From Cristatella mucedo (taxonomy: Eukaryota; Bryozoa; Phylactolaemata; Cristatellidae), in the NCBI GenBank assembly GCA_009760855.2, contig WPIO01000005.1:1993001-2057000 (forward strand): a DNA stretch of 64,000 nt. The letters are read 5' to 3'. Below the pieces are notes generated by a model that did no database searches, was not told the DNA's origin, and saw only the letters and a program-made list of their open reading frames with translations. The position numbers and the translations under genes are program-made. Shown here in pieces: positions 1-9,497 of the stretch. Numbering within the stretch: the stretch's first letter is position 1; each line of letters begins with the position of its first letter.

Positions 1-683
1 CTATTGTGTGTGTATGGTGCACGTGCATTTTTTTCAACAGTGAGCTCGGACGTTATCATACGCCAGTGCAGCAATTGACTGCAGTAGCCCGCACCAATAC
101 CATAATACAATACAACCTGCCAAGACGGCTTGGATATTCGGTTATAAATGATCCCATTCTAAATAAAGGGCACGTGTTGAAGCGTAACCAATCAATTTCA
201 ACCAATTTCGTGCGCAAAATCTCGGGCAATGCTAAACAATCAAATGAATTACTTGAGTCTGTGCCACAATCTGCCAATGTCTAGCGAAAATTGACCGGAC
301 CTTGGCTGCACGAAGCTCCATTTCTGATTGCATGTAGCATATAACTGCTTTAAAAGTCAGTCTAAATATTAAAAAGTCAATAGGCACATTCTTTACCGGG
401 CGATTCGCAATAAATCGACATCAATAGCTAGAGAAAATACCACAATCCACTTCAATCCGCCGGAAACCGATCAGACATCGTATTGGCGGAGCTTGAGCTT
501 CATATACATGCTGCCCTTCGCTGCGACTCCAAGGTAGGAACCAGCTTTTACGCCATTGATTACTCAGGTTCAAACGCAATAGTTCAAGCGTAATCATGTG
601 ACCCGGGCAACTACCCTGATCTACCGTAAAAATTCAAAATATGTAATACTAATAATTATGATAGCAATAATTAATAAGTTGAT
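1..683. other. No recognisable gene or repeat
   Basis: Short open frames exist on both strands between 6 and 284, but none resembles a protein family I know and none has a splice or promoter context. Nothing else was recognised before the LINE tail at 684. Confidence 0.5.
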
Positions 684-856
684 TAATAATAATAATAAGG
701 CACTTGATAAAGCGCCCTCAGAGAACTCAATCTCTTCCTAGGCGCTTTACATTTGCTGCGAAGGGAAACACGATTGAATCATGAGTAACATCACTTGATA
801 AACAACATGAAAAACGGTGTTAGGAGTGACATGCACAGGGTGATTGCAGCGTGAGC
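684..856 (-). mobile_element. LINE-B 3' end, 5'-truncated
   Basis: Read on the minus strand this is the last part of the LINE-B 3' UTR: the GCAAATGTAAAGCGCCTAG block, the GAGGGCGCTTTATCAAGTG block, then the (ATT)n tail, seen here as AAT repeats at 684-699. The same blocks in the same order occur at many other places in the window. No coding part is left. Confidence 0.8.
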
Positions 857-1049
857 GCAGGAAAATTAGCACCCAAGGCTTTGTGCCATGCGTGGTGTAA
901 ACAATCTCATCGGCCAACTCTCAGCTCAAGAGAATTGCCTAAACTGCGTTTGGCAGCCAAACTGGCTCACGCATTTGTGACATTGCGCGTGTCTATTACT
1001 GAAATTCCCAATATTTTGCAGTTCCAAACTGCGTCCTTGATCATCTGTA

Positions 1050-1290
1050 ATGAATCCAAACCTCGGCAGCTCTTCTGGCCTGTCGTCAATACCGTGGCTG
1101 CCAGATCACACCATTCTGTCGCTTGACTTTAGGACTTTTATAAGGAAGCTAAAGATGCACTTTTTCTGATTTTAATTGTTTCATTCGGTTATAATGTTAT
1201 TTATATGCTAAAGCGTGCTGAGCATTTCTCTTTATTGTTACTAATCAATGCATGGGCTTCTTTCCAGGACAAACAAATTGTCTTGCGAGA
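1050..1290 (+). mobile_element. Probable LINE C-terminal fragment (third family)
   Basis: The plus-strand frame ending near 1126 reads VAARSHHSVA and, after a frame change, continues as an RTFRRKLK-type stretch. This resembles the usual end of CR1/L2 LINE ORF2 proteins (short hydrophilic helix with LKTHLF-like end). The following A/T-rich bases resemble a LINE 3' UTR but match neither LINE-A nor LINE-B. The assignment rests on a short stretch. Confidence 0.35.
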
Positions 1291-1357
1291 AATGTGTACT
1301 GATCCTAGATTGTAAAAATTCGTATTCCTCCAAAGAGCTTCATTTATTTCTAAGCAG

Positions 1358-2621
1358 TAATGTAATGTATCTCCGTCAGTAACTCCAGAAAGTCATAAAG
1401 ACCATGTGGGTGTTACGCACGAGAGTTTTGTATAGCGCACTCACAGCCTAAGCGGCTTTCGGTACGCATTCGGTAGCCAACAGACTTCGTCTCACCCAAC
1501 AAAGAGAAAGTGGGAAGCATAGCAGAGTTAGGAGAGCAGTTGAGGTAGTGAGTAGCATAGAAGTAGCAGTTCAGGACCGCTGAAAAAGATGTGCCATAGT
1601 CGGCAGTTGGAGAGTAGATGTCGTTGCGTAAGAATTGTGGAAGCGAGTTCCACAGTCTAGGACCTGCAGAGCTAAAGCTTCTGTCGCCAACTGTCTTTAG
1701 GCGGAGGAATGGGACAGCTAATTTATTGTCCACACAGGACCTGAGGGCGCGAACAGGCTGAAACTGATGTAGCAGTTCAGCTAGGTATGAAGGAGCCAAG
1801 CCGTGGCGGGCCTTGTGGGTCAGCGTAAGAACTTTGCTCCGTATCCTTTGCTCAACCGGCAACCATCCTAGCTCTTCCAGCAAAGGTGACACGTGCTCAA
1901 ACCGCTGGGACTTGAAGACCAGCCTTGCAGCCATAGTCATAGTCCGCTGTAGTGGCATTATAGCTTTCTTTGGTAGCCCAGCCAAAAGGGAATTACAATA
2001 ATCAAGCCGAGACAGAACTAAAGAGCTAGTTACATTTTTTTACAAGCCACTGTGGGAGACAGCTTCTAATCTTGGATAGGGATCGGATGTGATGGCTAGC
2101 TGTAGAGGCAGTCTTCTGAATGAAGCTTTTGAAATTGAGGCAGCTGTCAAACACGACACCTAGATTACGAGCACGTGGTAAAGGTCGCACAATAGCATCG
2201 CCTATTAGAACAGCAAAGCCTTTTAATCCAGCCACACGCTTAGGGTGTCCTATGAGAAGCAGTTCGGTTTTATCGTCGTTTAATTTCAGGAAGTTTTCCG
2301 ACATCCAGGATCGAATATCGGCAAGGCAAGCATTCAGTTTCTCAGTTGCTGCAGCAGATTCCGACGGTTTAAATGACAAATACAACTGAGTATCGTCAGC
2401 ATAGAAGTGATATCCTATTCCATGGGCCTTAATCACTTTTCCCAGAGGTTGTGTATAAATAGAGAACAGCAAGGGACCGAGTACAGACCCTCTTGAGGGA
2501 CTCCACATGTGACCCTTCTCGTTTGTGAGACCTGACCCACACACGACACGGATTGAACGTGATCAGACAAGTACGATTTAAACCACGTCAGTGCTTCGTC
2601 TGCCAGACCGATCGTTGTTCT
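1358..2621 (-). mobile_element. LINE-A copy, 5'-truncated, RT and C-terminal region
   Basis: On the minus strand this holds the reverse transcriptase of a CR1/L2-type non-LTR retrotransposon. Visible in order: the palm motif GVPQ, then [10 protein letters not shown] in another frame, [14 protein letters not shown] with the catalytic YADD (about 2385-2425), NLGVVFD, and after further frame changes the C-terminal domain ending RMRTESRLGCEC near 1440. The 3' UTR ends at about 1358 in the family terminus. Two bases too many in the GVPQ/GSVLGP region shift the frame, so no intact enzyme can be made. The homology to the copy at 56208 stops abruptly at 2621, which marks the 5' truncation. No endonuclease domain is present. 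It abuts unrelated sequence on both sides. Confidence 0.9.
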
Positions 2622-2840
2622 CAATCGTCAATGCATGCTGGAAATGTAGCACTTCATATCGTCTGTTAGGTTGCTGTGCGAAGTTATTACCACTATTGCT
2701 ATTATTTTATTTACCATGATACAGTGCTCGCACTTGGTTGCTGGTGAGGAATAACGCAATATTCGGCGTGGTGGTTGCGTTTGGATGAAATTCTGAAAAA
2801 ACTGTCCAACCATTTTTCTTTCAACAGCCTTCTCTATCGC

Positions 2841-3590
2841 ATAATAATACTAATACACTTGATAAAGCTCCCTCAAAAAACTCGATCTCTTACTAGGTGC
2901 TTTACATTTGCTTCAAAGGAAACACGATTGAATAGAGTGGTGTTATGCTTGATAAACAACATGAATAACATGGTTAGGGGTAACATGCACAGGGTCAGCG
3001 TGAAAGTGTGGTTAGTGGCAGCATGCAGCAGTGTCAGTACGCATAAGCACATAAAGAACGAATCGTAGGGACCCACTAAAAGCTGTCATAAATAGGTACG
3101 TTTTTAATTTCTTTTTAAATGTGACCAAATCGGGGGATGTCGTGACCGAAGTTGGGAGTGAGTTCCAGGCTTTGGGAGCATACGAACTGAATGCACGGTC
3201 TCCAAAGGATTTGAGGTTTGTATGAGGTATAGGTAAACAGTTAGTTTCCGAAAAGCGAGTGGGACGATGCTTGGCCTGGTGGGGGAGTATATCTGATAGG
3301 TAGCCTGGAGCCAAAGAATGAAGGGACCTAAAAGTGAGCGACAAAACCTTGAAGTCGATCCGTTGCTTGACTGGTAGTCAGTGTAGGTCGGCGAGAAGCG
3401 GTGTGATGTGGCAACTGCGACGCTCACAACATGCAATCTTAGCTGCAGAGTTTTGCACCAACTTTAAGCGCCTGATTGCACATGCCGGTAGGCCAGCCTG
3501 AGTTACATAAGTCAAGACGGGATGTCACATATGCATGGACTAACTTGGATGTGGTACTCCTATCTAAACAAGCCCGACGCCATAGAATTT
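2841..3590 (-). mobile_element. LINE-B copy, 5'-truncated, C-terminal domain and 3' end
   Basis: Minus-strand frames across 3012-3436 give the LINE-B C-terminal domain: LHWLPVKQR-type motif with frame changes, LTFRSLHSLAPGYLSD, FGDRAFSSYAPKAWNSLPT and TFKKKLKTYLF. The 3' UTR with the GTGCATGCTGCCACTAACCA-like motifs and the AAT-rich tail (2841-2855) follows. The RT catalytic core is absent. The copy is closely related to those at 14133 and 62165. Confidence 0.85.
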
Positions 3591-3924
3591 AACCATTTGA
3601 AATTGCAACTAGTGTAGAAATGCTATGGGATCTGGTCCGTCGATGGCAGCCATCGCGGAAATTAAAAAATATTTCCACTGCCCATCAGTCTCCTTGAGGA
3701 GCTATAGAGAAATAATCTCGTGAGACGCAGAGTGCATTGATGATTAACGAAAGACGGCAGATTCGCAGTCGCCGCTTCGGCAGAGCCTCGCTCGGACGGC
3801 ATTCCCGCACGTTCGCTACTCCCAGCATTCGCGCTCGTGCCGTCCTTCGCGATTTTCTCCATGAAGTTAATCACTACTCTAATTGAGTGGCCATCAGGAC
3901 TGCAATAACCCCGAGCCACATTAA

Positions 3925-4985
3925 TATCGTCTTTGGAATTCTCGTTCAGTCTGCAATAAATCCCTAATAATATGTAGCACAATTACTGAGAATGAATTGA
4001 ACCTGTTCGCCTTGACCGAGATCTGGCTAAAATTGACTGCCCGTCCTACTAAAACCGACTCATCTCCACAGGCTTCTCCTTCTTTCAACCCAATCGATCA
4101 ATCGAAACTGGTGGCGGAGTCGACACTATTGCACGCTTCTCTTTCAATTCCAAGCCGTGTGCAGTCCTCTTCGAATCAGATGTTCGAATATCTTGTTCTG
4201 AGTTCATCCGACAACAAGCTGCCCATGATCGCAGCGGTATATTGTCCCCATGTACCAAGTCCTTATTTATCTCAGATTTTATCTTATCTGATTTCGATTC
4301 TGTGTGCAAGAAAGCGATCTTTCCTCTCTATGCGTGATTTTTTCAACATTCATTTTTATAACTTACCTGGCGCCTTCAGCACAAAATTTCGTGCACTGAC
4401 TGACTCACTGTCTCTCGAGGCTCATGTGCGTCACCATATCTACATCAAGGGTCGCACACTCGACCCAATTTCCTCCTGCAACTGTTTGCTATCATCACCA
4501 ATTATTATCAATTTTTTTCTTATCTGACCTCATGCCGTTATCATTCAGCCTTCAGAGTGCGCCCTCCTCAACAGCTAAAGTCGCCTGTGAATCGCGAAAC
4601 CCCAAGGCCCCTGATGACGATGTTATCCGCCAGAAAATATCGTCATCGCCCTTGCTGCTCAATCACCTGCCGACCTGTCATCATCGGTAGACTGCAACAA
4701 CACGACACAAGCGACATGCTCGACGTGTTTACACCCTTTGACTACGCGCACTGTGCACCCTCGCCCAGACGGCCTGTGGTTTACTGGAGACGTTAAACTA
4801 ACTAGATCCATTAAATCCAAGCTTGAAGAGCATACAAGAGGTCTGGACTAACTGTCCGTCGACAGGCGCACGAAGTTTAGTTTCTGACCGATCCTTGTGG
4901 CGATCTAGCTGATCACTTCTCTAGCTTCTTTGCCAGCAACATTGACAAGATCAAAGAGTCCATACCCAAGGTAGTATCGTCTCTA
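3925..4985 (+). mobile_element. LINE-B type element: AP-endonuclease region
   Basis: From about 3932 the plus strand reads WNSRSVCNKS and then ITENELNLFALTEIWLK, the first two conserved blocks of the APE-like endonuclease of CR1/L2 LINEs. Later blocks are recognisable: VAILARFSFNSKPCAVLFES in a shifted frame and DFFNIHFYN, a decayed GDFNIH motif, near 4340-4370. After frame changes the linker towards the RT ends with an FFASNIDKIKESIP-like stretch near 4930-4970, which is typical of the region before the RT. A SINE interrupts the element at 4986 and the RT resumes after it. This is the only endonuclease domain I could find in the window. Confidence 0.8.
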
Positions 4986-5172
4986 CTAAATAAATAAATG
5001 AATCCTAGCTGATGAAACAGCCTCTTTTTGTATAGCGACAGAAGAGCCTTTACGGCTATCACCACCGCTTGCAGTGGCGATAAAGGATCGCCCACCGCAG
5101 GAATCGAACCCACGACCTCGGGGCCGAGGCCGTGAAAGCAACCGCCTTACCTAGTGTGCCATCACGGCTCAC
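4986..5172 (-). mobile_element. SINE1, near full length, inserted in LINE
   Basis: Read on the minus strand: a tRNA-like head with an A box (TGGCACACTAGGTAAGGCGG type) and a B box (GGGTTCGATTCCTGC), the central domain GCCACTGCAAGCGGTGGTGA, AGCCTCTTTTTGTATAGCGA seen in reverse, and a TTTATTTATTT tail. It lies inside the LINE-B element between the linker and the RT start. ACTA occurs at both borders and may be a short target duplication. Confidence 0.85.
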
Positions 5173-5564
5173 TAGACTCCTGTCCCTCAATAACACTTCC
5201 ATAGGATTCCCTCCCTTAATTTCGCGTAGCACCTCAATGTCTACATTCAAAGAGGCCACGAGTGACCTCGTCCTGAGATTCATCGCCCAATGAGAAAGAC
5301 TACCAGTTCCCTGTACCCTATAGCCCCAGGTCCTACTTCTGCGGTGCATAGATCTGCTGTTTTCAAGCAGAAATTAACATTATGAATAAGTCCTTACAAT
5401 CAGGTCATGTCCCTGTCCTTTTCAAAAAGGCTAGAGTTAGGTCACTCATCAAGAAAGCCACACTAGACCGAGAAAACTTGAGCGGCTTCACCCCATTCTC
5501 CCATCTGCCACTCCTATCAAATACAATGGAACGAATCGTGGCATGCCAGCTGAACTCATACATG
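5173..5564 (+). mobile_element. LINE-B type element: linker and N-terminal RT
   Basis: This continues the element interrupted by the SINE. The frame at 5382-5576 reads LQSGHVPVLFKKARVRSLIK and later LSNTMERIVACQLNSYM. These match the first RT blocks of CR1/L2 LINEs (entry to the fingers, then the ERVVASQL-type helix). The YADD-bearing palm is missing, so the copy is internally deleted before the C-terminal part at 5690. Confidence 0.8.
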
Positions 5565-5645
5565 CTGTGGTGGTAGCCGTTAAGGTTCTTCGGCCACTAT
5601 ACGAATGAGGCTATTAAATCAGCTAGTATGCATTCATTAATTTGT
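5565..5645 (+). mobile_element. SINE1 3' half
   Basis: The plus strand carries the SINE1 central and tail segments (GTGGTGGTAGCCGTTAAGG, then GAGGCTATTAAATCAGCTAG and an A/T tail) without the tRNA-like head. It sits between two parts of the LINE-B element. Confidence 0.65.
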
Positions 5646-5689
5646 GTATTCAACTCACTGCATGCTGTTCCTCCGGCGTGTGCAATCGA

Positions 5690-6270
5690 GCATTCACAGT
5701 TGGGACAAAATCTTGCAGCTACGCTTGTCTGTCGTCGTGAGCGTTGAGGTTGCCACGTCACAGCACTTCTTGCCTACCCGTACTGGCTCCCAATCTAGCA
5801 GCGTATAGGCTTCGAGGTCCTTTACAGCAAATGTAAAGAGCCCAAAAAGAGCTTGAGTTCTCTGAGGGCGCTTAATCAAGTGTATTATTATTATTATTAT
5901 TAAGGTTTCGTCGCTCACTTTTAGGTCCCTTAATTCTCTGACTCCAGCCTACCTATCAGATCTACTCCCCCATCAGCTTCGGCATCGTACCACGCACTCT
6001 TCTGAATCAAATTGCTTAGCTACAACTCGCACTAGCTTAAAATTTTCTAGAGACCTTGCCTTTGATTTTTATGCATCCAAAGCCTTGAACCCACTACAAA
6101 CTGACGTCGCGGCATCATCTGACTTGATAACATTTAAAAAAGCTAAAAACGCACCCATTTGTCACAGCATTTTGTGGTTCCTCCTGATTCGTCCTTTGTG
6201 TGCTTATGCGTGCTGACAATGTGCATGCTGACCCTGTGTATGCCACCTCTGCATTCCCATTTCGGTGGCT
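5690..6270 (+). mobile_element. LINE-B C-terminal domain and 3' UTR, with nested LINE-B insertion
   Basis: The plus strand encodes the decayed LINE-B C-terminal domain, with LQLRLSVVVSVEVATSQHFL-like frames before 5815 and the LNSLTPAYLSDLLPHQ, FSRDLAFDF and LITFKKAKN stretches after 5903. The 3' UTR motif GTGCTTATGCGTGCTGACA follows at about 6205. The domain is split at 5819-5902 by a separate short LINE-B 3' end. Confidence 0.8.
5819..5902 (+). mobile_element. Nested LINE-B 3' end with AGGT target duplication
   Basis: An isolated LINE-B terminus (CAGCAAATGTAAAGAGCCC, GAGGGCGCTTAATCAAGTG, then (ATT)n) sits inside the LINE-B coding sequence. The interrupted host reads TTCGAGGT before it and AAGGTTTCGTCGCTCAC after it. 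AGGT is therefore repeated at 5815-5818 and 5903-5906, as expected of a target-site duplication. Confidence 0.8.
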
Positions 6271-6397
6271 GGCTAAAAATGTGTTCCAAAAATTTAAAAT
6301 TTAAACTCCGTTCTGAAAAGCCACAAAAGGCTGCAACTGAGGCGTGTAAATTTAAATTTGCTGCTTCAGGCGCTTTTACATCAATCACTCTTTAATG

Positions 6398-8273
6398 CAG
6401 CGGTACCTCGTCTTACAAGTTTCTCGACAAACGAGTGTTTCGAGATGCGAGCGATCTCTCGGCCAATTATTTGCTTTGAGTTGCGAGCTAAAATTCGGGT
6501 TACGAGCCAGCTTCAGGTACTCTGCCTCTAGTTGCCCCAGCGAACGTCACACTGCTTGCATTTACACAAGCCAATAAGGGTACGGCAGCTAGCAGCGTTC
6601 CGTTGCATGACGCTACCCTACGACCCGGGCGGGTGTAACGCTAAGTGCAGGCCTGTTGGTTCGCCCCCAGACGGACTTGAGCGAGCCATCGCAGTGTTTG
6701 GACGCACAAGATAGCCAAACTACGGCGTTAAATCCGACTACGGCAGGAACAGCTTGGTACGTACTGTACTCTATTTAGGCAATATCGCGTGAGAGTTAAT
6801 CGCTCAACTGATAGCAAAAGGCGTGTCCGTTTAAAGGCCCAGCCAATCAACTGAAAGCAAGGAAAGCCCGCTGGAAAGGTCAAAAAATTGGCGAATAAGA
6901 TTCAGATATTCATTTAAGCCTTTCTCCCCTAGTTCTATTAGCATCTCTTCAAGTCGTCTGATCTTCAAGTTACTCCTCATTACGATTAATAAAAACCCGT
7001 TCTATTCGTTATTGATAAGTACATTTTCTAATTTAAAAACATGTGACAAAAAATGGCAGTGTATGTTTGGGAATGCGGAACGAAATCACTCTGGGGAAAA
7101 GTGATTAAGGCCCGTGGAATTGGATATCACTTCTACGCTGGCGATACTCGGCTGTATTTTTCATTCAAACCATCGGAATCTGCTGCAGCAACTGATAAAC
7201 TGAATGCTTGCCTTGCCGGTATTCGATTCTGGATGTCGAAAAACTTCTTCTAGCTAAATGACAATAAAACCGAACTGCTGCTCATAGGACACCCTAAGCA
7301 TGTTTGGCTGGATTAGAAGGCTTTGCTCTTCTAATATGTGATGTTGTTGGGAGACCATCACCACGTGCTCGAATATAGGTGTCATTTTCGACAGCTGCCT
7401 AAATTGTAACAGCTTCATTCAGAAGACTGCTTGTACAGCTAGCCATCACGTCCTATCCCTATCCAAGATTTGGAGCTGTCTTCCACAGTTGCTTGCAAGC
7501 AATTTAACTAGCTCCTTAGTTCTATCTCGGCTTCATTATTGTAATTCCCTTTTGGCTGGGCTACCAAAGAAAGTAACTAGGCCACTGCAGCTGGCTGCAA
7601 ATATGGCTGCAAGGCTAGTTTTTTCAGTCCCAGAGGTTTGACCTTTGCTAAACGAGCTAGGGTGGCTGCCGGTTGATCTACAGATACAGAGCACAGTTCT
7701 TACACTGACCAACAAGGCCCACCAAGGCTTGGCTTCTCCAAGCCTAGCTCAGCTGCTGCACTAGTTTCAGCCTCCTCGTGCCCTCAGATCCTGTATGGAC
7801 AATAAATTAGCTGTTCCATTCCTCCACTTAAAGACCGTTGGCGACAGAAGCTGTAGCTCTGAAGGTCCTAGACTATGGAACTCGCTTCCAAAAATTCTTA
7901 CGCGACGGCAACTACTCTCATGCTGCCGACTATGGCTCATCCTTTTCGCGATCTTGAGCTGCTACTTCCATGCCACTCACTACCTCAACTGCTCTCCTGA
8001 CTCTACTATGCTTCCCACTTTCTCTTTGTTGCATGAGGTGAAGTCTGTTGGCTACCGAATGCGTACCGAAAGCCGCTTAGGCTGTGAGTGCGCTTTACAA
8101 AACTCTCCTGCGTAACACTCACATAGTCTTTATGGCTTTGCGGAGTTACAGACGGAGATAAATTAATAGCAATTCAATTCATTTGAATGGGGAAGATTTA
8201 TTGGACATACCAGTCATTTGAGTTACGAGCTCCGGCTCGGAACGAATTAAACTTGTAAGCCGAGGTACCAGCG
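6398..8273. mobile_element. Non-autonomous DNA transposon (TIR, Tigger/pogo-like ends), split by LINE-A
   Basis: The left end at 6398 begins CAGCGGTACCTCGTCTTACA. The right end, at 8222-8273, reads on the opposite strand as CTGGTACCTCGGCTTACAAG followed by TTTAATTCGTTCCGAG. These are imperfect terminal inverted repeats. TACCTCG termini starting with CAG are typical of TcMar-Tigger elements, but the family is inferred from the ends only. The DNA between 6430 and 7085 encodes no recognisable transposase. A LINE-A copy at 7086-8165 fills most of the interior and so inserted later. Confidence 0.6.
7086..8165 (+). mobile_element. LINE-A copy inside the TIR transposon
   Basis: The plus strand reads [20 protein letters not shown] (the YADD box decayed to YAGD), then [20 protein letters not shown], later in other frames the WLPV motif, and at 7795-8115 the C-terminal domain ending in RMRTESRLGCEC. 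The 3' end is complete up to CAGACGGAGATAAATTAATA. Several frameshifts, including one after 7253, disable it. Confidence 0.85.
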
Positions 8274-8275
8274 TA

Positions 8276-8917
8276 CTTCATTTATGCGTTGATATGTCTA
8301 TGGATTTAGTTTAGGATTGCTTGCCAGTAAGTTTAGAAATTCTCTGGCCATTGAAGGTATGCCGCATGGCGAATGTACCTAATTATTTCCGCTAACCCTG
8401 GCAGAATTAAGGATCGGTGGCGTTGGGCAATTGTGAGTTCATATAATTCATTCGTGTGTTAACAGCCTGGAAAGGGCGATTGTGCATTTACAAGTTAACT
8501 CTATGAAGTGCCTACTGCTCGGAGCCATGATAAATGTATGTCTGCCCGGCGTACTTCTATATTTGAACAGTACGGCAATATTCCGAGCTTTGTTCGTTGT
8601 CCCATAGATTCCTAATAATTTTCCGCAAAATATTCCGCCGTGGGCAACTTGAAAAGTGAGGATGTGAAGCAAAGGTTCTTACAAGTCACCATATGGTTGG
8701 ATTGACGGCGTCGACTGCACAACGACAGCAGAATCTCCACGGCCACTCGTTGTGCGTCGTTGTGCCGCCGCTTCCCTTGCTAGATGGGGGGGGGGTAATT
8801 ATCGATATTGTTATAGCAACGATAATAATATCTGCGAGGACCAAGCAGTACTGCATCCGACCATCTGCACTCGATAGCCCTAGATTTTTCCGTGCTTCGT
8901 AAGTAGGATAAGCAAGA
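8276..8917. other. Unassigned sequence
   Basis: No gene or repeat recognised. A G homopolymer of about 10 occurs near 8785. The open frames at 8448-8672 and 8686-9030 on the minus strand have no family resemblance; the second runs into the neighbouring SINE. Confidence 0.4.
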
Positions 8918-9088
8918 AACAATCTAGCTGACTCAACAGCGTCTTTTGTATAGCGACAGAGGGGCTTTACAGCTATCAACGCCGCTTGCAGCGGCAAAAA
9001 ATGATGGTCCGCCGCAGGATTTGAAAGCACGACCTCGGGACCGAGGTCGTGAAAAGCAACCGTCGTACCTAGTGTGCTACAGCCCGGT
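8918..9088 (-). mobile_element. SINE1 copy
   Basis: On the minus strand the tRNA-like head (A-box region at the high-coordinate end, a decayed B box at about 9015-9030), the central domain with CGCTGCAAGCGGCGTTGAT and the GTCGCTATACAAAAGACGCT segment are present. The A/T tail is nearly lost. Confidence 0.75.
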
Positions 9089-9290
9089 GCAGCCTCGATG
9101 AGTATTCCAAACGCTGCTTATTTCTATTCAACTTTCAATCGTCCTTTATCCTTTGTGGAAACTGCTACCTCATCTTGTTGCGGCTCGCTAGCAGTAGTTC
9201 GACCTCTGAGCATGCCCCCAAATGTCATTCTCGGTAGCAGTACAATTTTCATGTTCTCTATATCTATCTTGCTCGAACGTTGTCTCGAGT

Positions 9291-9293
<3 letters not shown>

Positions 9294-9340
<47 letters not shown>

Positions 9341-9402
9341 GCTCTCTTTCTCTTACTCTCGCACTCTCTCTTTCTCTCTCTCGCTTGCTCTCCCTCTCTC
9401 TC

Positions 9403-9493
<91 letters not shown>
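9294..9493. repeat. (CT)n microsatellite, about 200 bp
   Basis: Two long pure CT runs flank a short interrupted part (9330-9400). All overlapping open frames (Ser/Leu or Arg/Glu repeats) are by-products of the dinucleotide repeat. Confidence 0.95.
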
Positions 9494-9497
<4 letters not shown>

